A stretch of DNA of 64,000 nucleotides. Source: Escallonia rubra (taxonomy: Eukaryota > Streptophyta > Magnoliopsida > Escalloniales > Escalloniaceae). Under the pieces are notes generated by a model. The model had not been told where the DNA came from and did not search any database. It saw only the letters and a program-made list of their open reading frames with translations. Each line of letters opens with the position of its first letter. Within the stretch, counting starts at the first letter, position 1. The stretch is taken from contig JAVXUO010000326.1 in the NCBI GenBank assembly GCA_033065855.1, positions 1-64,000 of the forward strand. The letters are read 5' to 3'. The position numbers and the translations under genes were made by a program. Positions 46,972 to 55,850 of this stretch are shown here, in pieces.

Positions 46972-47841
46972 GGGTGAATTACACTAAACCCCCTGAGGTT
47001 TACACCCGAGTCTCACAAAGGACCCTAAGGTTTCAATTTCAACAACTAACACCCCAACTTTGCATTTTCGATCCAATTGGACCCAAAATCGATTTTCTGT
47101 TACAAAAGTTGTGGATGGGCGTCGCCCATGAGAGGCATTTTCGATTTTTAAAGAGCAGTTTTTTAAAGAGCAGCTTAATTTTTTTTATTTATAAAAACAA
47201 GTGGGTGTTTGATAACCCCTTCTTTTTTGAGTTTTTTTTTTTTTTTGGTGTTTGGTAACCCTTTTTATTTTGACTTTTTTTTATTTTGTGGTTTGCGGTG
47301 GTGGGGTGTAGCGGTGGTGGCCGGCGGCCGAAGGTGGCTACCGACAGTCTCCGGCGGCCGAAGGTGGCTACCGACAGTCTCCGGCGGTGGGCACCGGCGG
47401 CCGGAGGTGGCAGCCGACAGTCTCCGGCGGTGGTCACCGGCGGCCGGAGGTGGCTACCGGTAGTCTCCGGCAGTGGTCGCCGGCGACCGGAGGTGGCTGC
47501 CGGCAGTCTCCGGCGGTGGTCGCCGGCGGCCGACGGTGGTCGCCTGAGGTGGCTTCCGGCGGTGGGAGGGTGGTGGTGGTGGTCTAAGAAAAAAAAACCA
47601 GAAGTGACAAAAAAAACCAGTTTCTGGAGTTTTTTTTTTACTCTTCAGTTTAAAAACTGGTTTTTAACATTTAAAAAAAATGGTTACTAAACGCTACTTT
47701 TTTTTCAGTTTTTAAAAACTGAAAAAAAAAAAAAGAGCAAAAAAAAGAGTGTCAAACCTAGTCTTAGTTGTTGAAATTGGAACCTTAGGGTCCTTTGTGA
47801 GACATGGGTGTAAACCTCAGGGGGTTTAGTGTAATTCACCC
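46972..47841. mobile_element. non-autonomous MULE-type element (870 bp) inside the copia pol
   Basis: Long terminal inverted repeats of about 75 bp begin GGGTGAATTACACTAAACCC and end in the complementary sequence. The element is flanked by the 10-bp direct duplication TATAATGTTT (46962-46971 and 47842-47851). Duplications of 9-11 bp and long inverted ends are typical of Mutator-like elements. No transposase is encoded. The interior has a GC-rich minisatellite (about 47310-47580) built from CTCCGGCGGTGG and CCGGAGGTGGC words, followed by A/T-homopolymer-rich DNA. Removing it restores the copia reading across SRPDIMF into SVCICAHF. Confidence 0.85.
47310..47580. repeat. GC-rich minisatellite inside the MULE-type element
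   Basis: Imperfect units of about 33 and 66 bp repeat CGGCGGCCGGAGGTGGCTAC. Reading frames across it on both strands are repetitive by-products. Confidence 0.8.
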
Positions 47842-48402
47842 TATAATGTTTAGTGTATGCATTTGTGCCCATTTTCAAGCATGTCCCAAAGAATCTCATC
47901 TTTCTGCTGTTAAACGTATTTTTAAATATCTCTCTGGCTCTTTAAACTTAGGTCTTTGGTATCCTCATAGTTCCGCACTTGATCTAGTAGGTTTTTCTGA
48001 TTATGATTATGCAGGATGTCTTGTTGATCGAAAGAGTACTAGTGGCACTTGTCAGTTCCTCGGCGATGCCTTAGTGTCATGGCACAGTAACAAACAGACA
48101 TATGTGGCTCTCTCCACAGCTGAAGCGGAATATGTTGCAGCTGGAAGCTGTTGTGCCCAAGTACTATGGATGCGTCAAACTTTACGTGATTTTGGTGTTT
48201 CAATAGACCATATTCCTATCATGTGCGATAGTAGCAGTGCTATAGACATTAGTAAAAATCTTGTCCAACACTCACGCACTAAGCACATCGATATTCGTCA
48301 CCACTTTCTTCGAGATAATGTTCAAAAAGGGTTAATAGAACTCAAGAAAGTTGGCTCTGAAGATCAGCTCGCAGATATCTTTACAAAACCCTTAGCTGAA
48401 TC
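47842..48402 (+). pseudogene. copia RNase H region
   Basis: It resumes after the MULE-type insertion with a HFQACPKESHLSAVKRI segment. Then come GFSDYDYAGC (first catalytic Asp), STAEAEYVA (catalytic Glu), MCDSSSAI (Asp) and HIDIRHHFLRD (His). All RNase H catalytic positions are present. It ends at LADIFTKPLAES, exactly where the hAT-type element is inserted. Confidence 0.9.
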
Positions 48403-49670
48403 TAGGGATGGCAATGGGGCGGGTCGGATGCGGATCTGCTAAAATCCGAACCCGCCCCGCTAGTCATTGAACTTTGCCCACCCCGCACCGGGTTATGTAT
48501 GTAACATACCATATCCGATCCTATGTGGATTTAGAAAACCCGCCCCATTCCGCCCCGTCCTCGATGTAGCACGCGAAAAACCCGAAACCAACCCCATCCG
48601 CCCCATTGCTCTCATCTGCGTAGATTCAATTGCAATTGTCTGATATAGAAGAAGATGGTTTTTGAGGACAAATGGTCCAGAAGTTCCACAGTTGCAATAT
48701 GTCAACTCCCTGATTTTCAATTCTCTAATCAAATAATTATTGACCACGGGGAGTCTGAGGGGATACTTCTTAGGTAAGAAAAAATTGAAAGAAACAAAGA
48801 GAACAGAAACGTAAACAATGAACCTTTTTTTTATGCTTTTCTGGTTACAAAGAACTTGAACAACTGAATGTAATGAAAATCGTAAAAACACAATAGACTT
48901 CTAGTTATTTCAGAGAGTGTACCCTTGCTTGTGAGCTGGTCTACGGTGATTGAAACTTGAAAGGGTCACCTGTAATTGAATCTGGATCTTCTCGATTGGA
49001 TTCAAGTAGTTGGATGAATCTAGATCTTCTCGATTGGATGTATCTGGATCTATTGAAATAGCGGAACAGACGAGGGACGAGGGATGTATCTGGATCTATT
49101 GAAATAGCTTCCTCCATTGAGTGGGCAGATCAGTATATCGTTGCGAAAAGTGTTCGTGGCGTTGCGGTGGCTTCGCCGCTAGTTCGCGGCGGTGCGGTGG
49201 AGCCGCTGCTAGTTCGCGGCGGTGCGGTGGAGAGTGGGCTGATCAAACTGGCCGTGCAGTGGCTTCGCCGCTAGTTCACGGCGGTATGGCGGAGCCGTTG
49301 CTAGTTCGCGGTGGTGCGGTGGAGAGTGGGCTGATCAAACTGGCCGTGTGGTGGTGGAGAGTGAGAATTGAGATCTATGGTTTGGCAGAAAAGAAAGGAC
49401 ATATATATATCATATATGATGGACGGCTAAGATCGACTAAAGTATTAGGGGATGGTTAGGATCAACTAAAGTATTAATATACCGGGGCGGGGCGGGTCGC
49501 GAGGCGGATTGGGATGAATACCATACCCGACCCTAACCCGTTGCGGGTTTATTTTTTAAATACCATACCCGCCCCATGCCCCGGTCAAAGTCAAAAAAAC
49601 CCGCTCCTACGGGGGCGGGGCGGGCAGAGATCCGCGGGTTCGGATTTTTTTGCCATCCCTTAGCTGAATC
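48395..49670. mobile_element. non-autonomous hAT-like element (48403-49662) with 8-bp duplication
   Basis: The element starts TAGGGATGGCAATGGGGCGGG and ends TTTTTGCCATCCCTTA. The inverted ends match for about 12 bases and extend as GC-rich GGGCGGG/CCCGCCCC stretches. GCTGAATC occurs on both sides (48395-48402, 49663-49670), an 8-bp duplication as made by hAT transposases. No transposase is encoded. The open frame at 49121-49459 covers a 92-bp internal tandem repeat (GAGAGTGGGCTGATCAAACTGG at 49230 and 49322) and is not thought to be a gene. Confidence 0.75.
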
Positions 49671-49774
49671 CTCCTTCTGTTCTCTTCGTCGTCGATTAGG
49701 AATGTGTGATCTTAGCTAATTTTCTTTACTGAAATCTTTCTCTTTGAATGCTCAATCTTGCTTCTGATGTTTCT

Positions 49775-49860
49775 CTTTCTTTCGGTCGACTGAAAGTCCT
49801 ACTTCAGTCGACTGAAAGTCATGTTTCAGTCAACTAAAAGTTCGTTGCTTATAAATACGT
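49775..49860 (+). promoter_or_regulatory. promoter-like block before the envelope-like frame
   Basis: Three copies of a CAGTCGACTGAAAGT-like word (about 49784, 49806 and 49829) precede TATAAATA at 49851-49858. The first envelope-frame ATG follows 113 bp later, at 49971. The words resemble the AGTCGAAGCCAA repeats of the 5' LTR. This is an inference from layout only. Confidence 0.4.
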
Positions 49861-51935
49861 CCCATTTTTCACTTTCATTTTTTATTGTTCCCTTTTTTCA
49901 CTGTTTGTCCCTCGTTTTCACAGTCTCTTCTTTTCTTCTTTCTTGTCCACCTGTCACTCCAAGGACCCACATGGACTCCAACCCATGCCCTCGTAGTCGT
50001 CATCGTCTTGTCATTGCCCCTGACGATGAATTCAACGTGGCTCATGCCTCTACTATTGCTCCACCTGTTGCTGCCGCTACTCCACCTGCTACTGCCGCTG
50101 CTCCACCACCGCCATCCACTCGCCGCCGTACTCGTCAACCATCAACTGCTGCTCCACAGCCGTCGTCCTCTGCACCTGTCCCTCCATCGTCTACTGCTCC
50201 GACATCTTCAGGTACTGTTGTTCCTACTCCTCCTCCTTCTCCTCCTCTTCCACCTGTTGCCTCTTCTTCATCTGATCCTCCACCAACCTGTCCACCCCCT
50301 ACATGCCCATATACTTCCCCTACCGATATACTTCACTTTCCCCATTTCTTCCCAACTGCCGACGACCAACTCACCTACTATTCAAATTTCGTCAATAGGG
50401 AAATCGTCCCCGGTCGTCCAAGTGATGTCACTCTAATGACTCAACTTGGTCTTACAGGCCTTTTTGAACGAATGGGTTGTCTCTACATTCTCTCTCCACC
50501 TTCCCTTTATTACCCTTGTTTTCACCGCAAACACGTGGTGCACCACCAGTTCTTTTACCCCCTCCAATAGACACAAACTCTTTTAGGCGACCCGTCCATT
50601 TCTTGACCCCGCAAACCTAGTTTAGGTGACCTATCTCCTCTTCATCGTGTCCTTCATATTATTCTCTGCTACAATCTCTCGGCCCATTCCGACTCATATG
50701 CTACTTTTTCGTATCTCGACATCATCCTTCTCACCCATTTCATTCGGGGTTCTCCTTTAAACATTGCGGGCATTATCATACTCGTAATGAATGCCCGAAA
50801 AACCAAATCCTCTGCCAATCTTCCCTTCGGACTACTGTTAACTCGTGCTTTTGAACATTTTCATGTCCCTCTGCCTACCTCTTCCTCGGAATGTATTTCT
50901 CTTCCGAGTCATCATATTCTCGACGAAACTTCTCTTCGTCGTGCCGGTTTTGCCATTCGCTCTAATCTAACCTCCGACACTGTCCTTCTTGAGCGCATCT
51001 CTGTTACCGACCCTTCCAACACCCAATCTGTTCCGGCCTCCACTCCTGCTTCCACTACTCTTCCCTCCCCTGCTCCTACAATTCCCTCAGCCCCCCCCTT
51101 CTGCTCCCTTTCCGTCCTTTTCACCACCTCCACCTCCTTCTACTCAGTTCATACCCCCTGCACCTACTGACCCATCTAGCTTTATCCCATTCCCTCCCTC
51201 TGACCCTTCGTCCTCGGTCCCACCTCTTCCCACCACTTCTCACCCTGCTGATCCCTTCTTCAGTAGTCCGCTAAACGACTTCTCAAATCTCAATTTTGAT
51301 GATTTCCTCTTTTCTAACACCCCCGACCTCTCTAACACTCTTTCTCATCTCTCTACTTCGATTCAGTTAATTCTTGAATCGCAGACCACCCTTGCTGCTT
51401 CTATTACTGCTAACCACACTGCTCTCATTCATGAACTTGCTACCCTTCAGCAGTCGGTTCAACACTCTTCCGCCCAGCTTCTCTCGAACCAAATTGACTT
51501 TCAGAACCTTCTCAATGACCTTACCGCTAACATTTCCTCTCTCCCTCTCAATCATACTCCTCTCCTGGAAAGTTTGACTCGGATGCAGCAGGATCTTCAC
51601 CGCCAGCAAGAAGTTGCCCTTCAGGCTCATCGTCTCCAGGCCTATCTCACCACAAGCATTCTGACCGAACAAAACCGCTATCTGGCTCATCAGATCTTCG
51701 ATCAGGCTCATGGCTTTCGGGATACCTTTCATTCTCGACATACTGGCAACGAAGGGGAAGAATGGTTCTTTAACCCGCATCTCCCATACAACCCTCTGCC
51801 GCCGCGCTCTCCTTGTGTCGTTGAAGTCGTTGAAGTTCCCACAACCGCTCCGACGCCTGATGATCCCTCCTCTTCTGCGCAGGGTGCTCGTCAATCTGCT
51901 CTGCCGCCCGCTGATCCCCTCATCCTCTGCCCAGG
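49821..51935 (+). pseudogene. Sirevirus envelope-like / plant-transposon-protein ORF
   Basis: The N-terminal third is Pro/Ser/Thr/Ala-rich (from the ATG at 49971). A conserved middle part follows (PTDILHFPHFFPTADDQLTY, then YATFSYLDIILLTHFIRG, then LPFGLLLTRAFEHFHVPL), as in the 3' ORF of Sireviruses and in the related putative plant transposon protein domain. The C-terminal part (51250-51900) has a long predicted coiled-coil rich in Leu, Gln and Thr. The lesions are TAG at 50568-50570, TGA at 50604-50606 and one frameshift in the C-run near 51091. A hydrophobic N-terminal stretch encoded before 49971 (FIVPFFHCLSLVFTVSSFLL) could act as a signal or membrane segment if translation started upstream. 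The function in the family is unknown. The frame ends at a junction with foreign LTR sequence. Confidence 0.65.
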
Positions 51936-52130
51936 AGTATGTCTAAGATTTTGACAGCTGAACCTTGGGGCTAGATTCTTTAAGATCGCGTTAGGATCCT
52001 TGAGGATCACGTCACAATCTTTGAGGATTTTTCTATAATCATAATTCTCAATAAGATAATTTGACTAGGAATGTCAGATATCCCCCAATTATTAGGAGTT
52101 TATATTTGAGTTATAATCAACTAGTACTTT
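51931..52130 (-). repeat. fragment of the LTR family seen at 38468-40426
   Basis: TATGTCTAAGATTTTGACAG to about 52126 aligns, with roughly 85 percent identity by eye, to 38697-38900. Shared words include ATCGCGTTAGGATCCTT, CACAATCTTTGAGGAT and ATTCTCAATAAG. It starts close to the TATA-proximal part of U3 and is truncated on both sides. Confidence 0.75.
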
Positions 52131-53002
52131 GATTTTTAAGGATTCTGCCCCATAATGTATCAGATTTGGTTCAAAGACTCCAGGCAAGGTTTATCAACAC
52201 CATGACCTGATTTGTTTGATAAGCATCTCTAAGGGTAAGATCGCCTTTTTTATTTTTTTGTGCACATTTGATTGTGCTACAAGGAATTGTTCTCCCTTTA
52301 TTGTGGTCCATAAAATCACCCTACAGGAACATACGAGTTATGAGTTCGTCCTTAGAGCGTATACATGAAGGCACGGGCAGTGCTTGCATGGTATAACACC
52401 TAAAGGATTTTGTGTGGTATGTGTTTGTGTGGTAAGGGTGCAGGTGGGTAACCACCTAAAGGATTTTGTTAAAATTGACTCATTTTTTTGCTTCTAACAG
52501 AGTTTGAAGGTTGGATCTCAAAACAAAAATCAAAACTGAAAACCTAGAACTCCAAAATGAAGTTTTTAAAAATAGTCCCGTTTTAAAAACTGGTTTTCAG
52601 AACTAAAGGAGAGAAAAAATGAAAAATGTATGTCAAACGGGTTTTTTTTTAGGTTTACAAAACTAGAAAAAAAAAAAACCTGTCAAACGCTACCTTCATG
52701 GATACCTTTTGGAATAGGTGTTTTTAATTTCCTCCAAGGTAACAGAAATGGCAAGGGAATCCTAAGGACTGGTTGATCAAGTATTAAGCGGACTTCGACC
52801 AAGCGTTTGATCTGGTACACCATTGGAATCAGGGAAGTAAATGTATAGGAGGTGAATTTCGAAAAAGTTTCTTGTTTGGGAGAACTCATCGATCCGCACA
52901 TGTAATTGTCTTCTTTTGTCATGGAAATATAATACCAAACGACCCAATTACCTTAGAGGTGTGGAAAAAACTAATGTTAAGCTGACCTTCCAAAGTTGAG
53001 TT
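52131..53002. other. no gene seen; A/T homopolymer-rich
   Basis: Contains ACCTAAAGGATTTTGT repeated at about 52408 and 52467. Between 52560 and 52690 lie ACTGGTTTTCAG- and GTCAAACG-type words similar to the interior of the MULE-type element at 47640-47760, possibly a small relic of the same family. Confidence 0.4.
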
Positions 53003-53520
53003 TATTTTCTTTTTTTTTTTTTTGTAATAAGAGAATTGCATTGATAAATTAAAGATACACAGTCGCTCTGTTGTAGAACTTACAAACATTATCGGTCACG
53101 ACATTTCCGTGACTCAGTATACATGACCATGAAGGCCGACACTAACAACAAACCTAATAAATTTATACACATTACAATTGAATTAGAGTAGAGCATATCC
53201 TATACTTTAACTCAACTTAAAGTAACATGCAAAATTTATAGGTTTAAACTGAACATAAATGAAAAAAAAGCTATAAGTGGTAACAATAACGCAGATAATC
53301 GGGAACCGCACGACACAAAGATGAGCACACTATTTAAGAGTCAATCACACCTCCCAAGATCTACAACACCTCAATGTCCATCCTTCAACTAACCCATAAT
53401 AAATCCAAAACAAATTGTCGCAATACAGGGCGGAGGAACCACAACTTACCAAGCTAACCAAAGTAGACACATATGATGCTCGAAACCTAGAAATGAGCCC
53501 TAAAAACTGACCACCACCAC
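53003..53520 (-). mobile_element. probable retroposon/LINE 3' end with poly-A
   Basis: On the minus strand a stretch ending TGCAATTCTCTTATTAC is followed by about 20 A (plus-strand T-run at 53003-53022), the look of a reverse-transcribed 3' end. Upstream of it no ORF with a known motif was found. The 5' end is unclear. Confidence 0.4.
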
Positions 53521-53522
53521 AA

Positions 53523-53553
<31 letters not shown>

Positions 53554-53693
53554 AACCTTGCCCAGAACTGATTGCCCAAAACCCAAAGGCAAATCTCTTC
53601 CCCCCCCCCCCCCCCCCCCCCCCGGGTCCTGAAACCCCCCATTTCAAAACCAACAGAAACTCACCCTGCACCACCCACCACCCCCCCCCCCCC
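53523..53693. repeat. three long poly-C tracts
   Basis: Runs of about 21 C (53523-53543), 24 C (53600-53623) and 13 C (53681-53693) lie within 171 bp. The minus strand could form G-quadruplexes and the plus strand i-motifs. A glycine-rich minus-strand open frame across them is an artefact of the tracts. Run lengths may also be affected by sequencing. Confidence 0.9.
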
Positions 53694-54083
53694 GGATGGA
53701 GTAATATTGATCTTGGAGTGTTAAATCAAGAGTGATGAGCAACTCAATATGGTGTTTTAAAAGGAAATTTAAATCCTCAAATCTAGCCAGAGTACACTTC
53801 TTTCTTTGCAAGATGTTCTTGAAAGTGTGTTTTTTGATGCCTTGGGTAGTTACTCATATTTTCAATTTTTGTTGTAAAAGGGAAACGACTTTGGCTTGGT
53901 GGGGCCATTGGTCTGGAACAGTATCCCGAAAATTTGAAAATGCTTTCAAAGCTTCCATAGTTTCTCCTTTGTGGTCGTCAACCCTATGCTCCTGGTTAAA
54001 CCTGAGATTTGTGGTGGTCATGGGATCAACAAAAGCTCCACTTGTATATATATATATATATTGGTTTTCGCAGAAAACAAAAG

Positions 54084-55100
54084 TTCAGCTTTGTAAGTTT
54101 TGAATAAGAGTAACTACTTGATTGACCATTGTACTATTATCCAAATTCAACTTTGATCGTTATACTTTGATTTGTATCAAAATAACCATTGAATTCTTCA
54201 ATTAATCTCAATTAAGCCACTTTATTGATTTTGATCTATTAACTACCCATGCGCAAGGCACATGAGCGTTAAGGGGCAAAATTGTCAAATAAAAAAAACA
54301 AGATTCTCTTTTATTTTTATTTTTATTTTTTTGAATTTTTAGTCTGGAACCCCAACAAAATTTTTTGTTCTTTAATTGACTCCAAAAGATTTTATCTTTC
54401 TTCAATTGATCCCAACAAGATTTGCATTTCTTAAAATTAATTTAAACTCAATCTTTTTCACCCTGATTGTCGACTACCCACCTCCTCCACCACCTTTACT
54501 GCCACCACCTTTACTGCCCATCTCCAACCGTCACTACCACAAGCAAGCCTCACTTCCCTGCCTACCTCGCCACCCACCCTCCAGATCAGTGGTGCTGGGA
54601 GGGAAGGGAGGTATGTTAATGTGTTTTTTTTTTTTTTTTTGTGGTAATGGTAGATTGTATTGGTGGCAATTGTGAGTTTAATGGTTAAGGAACAAAGGTG
54701 GTCATAAGTACAGCAGTGGATGCGCTTGGTGGTTGCTCGTGGTGTTGGGTTGGTGTCGCAGTTGTGCGTGTTGATTAGGGTGGAGACATGGTTGTGCTTG
54801 GGGGCTTTGGTGCTTGGTTTGAAGTCAGAGACATGGAAACAGAAATGAGAAAGAAAAAAGAAGAAGAAGAGGAAGAGGGAGAAAAAGAAAAATAGAGAGT
54901 GACAGATTTGCCCCTTAATTAAACGACTTAACGGATTTAAGTTTGACAAAACCTAACCAAATGACTTAATTGGATAAATTAACGAGTTCAATGGTCACTT
55001 TAACATAAATCAAAGTTCAATGACAAATAATTGAATTTATATTATAATACAGTGATCAACCGAATAGTTAACTCAAATGATCAAAATTCAGCTTTGTAAG
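54084..55100. mobile_element. foldback element (54098-55086) with 14-bp flanking duplication
   Basis: The ends are imperfect inverted repeats of about 150 bp. Both read, from outside, TTTTGA, a GAGTAACT-like word, TTGATCA/TTGACCA, CACTGTA/CATTGTA, AACTTTGAT, ACCATTGAA and CAATTAAG. TTCAGCTTTGTAAG flanks the element on each side (54084-54097 and 55087-55100). The interior is T-rich with short C-rich stretches and no transposase. The inverted ends suggest a MULE-type foldback, but the flanking repeat is longer than the usual 9-11 bp. Confidence 0.65.
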
Positions 55101-55850
55101 TTGAGTAAATCTAAGGTGTTGTTTGTAAGCAGGAAGGCTTTCCTACATTGTTTTATTTTACTCATATTATTTAATCTTCGCCTCTCATCTTGTTCTAGTC
55201 TTATACTCATTTTTTCTCTAATTCCTATGTCCTCACCCACATCATATTTTAGAAGTCCAGATTTTTATTTGTGCAAAACATTTCCAGATGGTTGAGATAT
55301 CGATTAGCAAACAGACATAAAGAAATTTCAATCTGGGAATTTTCTGAAACGTTAATCAGCACCCTACAGATTTGATGAGCTGGGATTTACTACCAGTTTT
55401 TAACTGTTTTTTTTTTTTTTTCTCCTGCTTAATAAAGAGTGGGAATTTACCAGGAAAACAGGGAAGAAGTTGACCATTATCTGAAACCAACATTCTGATG
55501 CAAGTTTACATAATGAAAGTGTGCATGTTAAAAGCGAAGTTAACTATGTGGACTTTCAATTTCATTTTCTTTTTGCTCTCTTAAAATGATGGTACAAGTA
55601 AGTAGCTCACAAAACATGAACCGTTCACAAGAAAATGCTTAGACATGTCAACCCACATTCACTAAACACCTATACAATTCCCAATAAATAGCCTAGAAAG
55701 GCATTGTCATGGAGAAGTGACTTTACAAACCTTAGTCTCTTCTGAGGAAGAAGAGTAGGTCCATGAAGAGATATCATGCAAATGTCACCATCAGTCTTGA
55801 AGAATACTCATCCAATTAGTGAGACCAGCAACCTGTAAGACAACTGATTT
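55101..55850 (-). other. 3' flank and probable 3' UTR of MET1
   Basis: No other gene is seen. The first 150-200 bp next to the stop codon (down to about 55650) probably form the 3' UTR; no unambiguous AATAAA signal could be placed. A T16-17 tract lies near 55406-55422. Confidence 0.45.

Larger units (their letters stand above)
41831..51935 (+). mobile_element. Sirevirus-like Ty1/copia element with envelope-like ORF, 3' end lost
   Basis: Plus strand, in order: a 5' LTR-like region ending TACA at 42797, a tRNA-Met primer site two bases on, gag, protease, integrase, reverse transcriptase, RNase H, and a further reading region of about 2 kb. The order PR-INT-RT-RH defines Ty1/copia. A long gag with a coiled-coil and two zinc knuckles, together with a 3' envelope-like frame, is typical of Sireviruses. 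The 3' LTR is absent; the sequence passes directly into an LTR fragment of another family at about 51931. Two younger elements are inserted (46972-47841 and 48403-49662). Confidence 0.85.

Noticed and set aside
47189..47690. Gly/Arg/Pro-rich open frames on both strands
   Set aside because: Products of the minisatellite inside the MULE-type element.
48403..49662. Helitron or SINE identity for this insertion
   Set aside because: It has inverted ends and an 8-bp duplication, lacks CTRR and TC ends and A/B boxes, and does not sit between A and T.
50989..51954. A separate 321-codon gene
   Set aside because: It is the frameshifted C-terminal part of the envelope-like frame; the first residues before about 51100 are an out-of-frame reading of the same sequence.
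53345..53674. Gly-rich 109-codon minus-strand frame
   Set aside because: The glycine runs are translated poly-G tracts; nothing conserved is visible.
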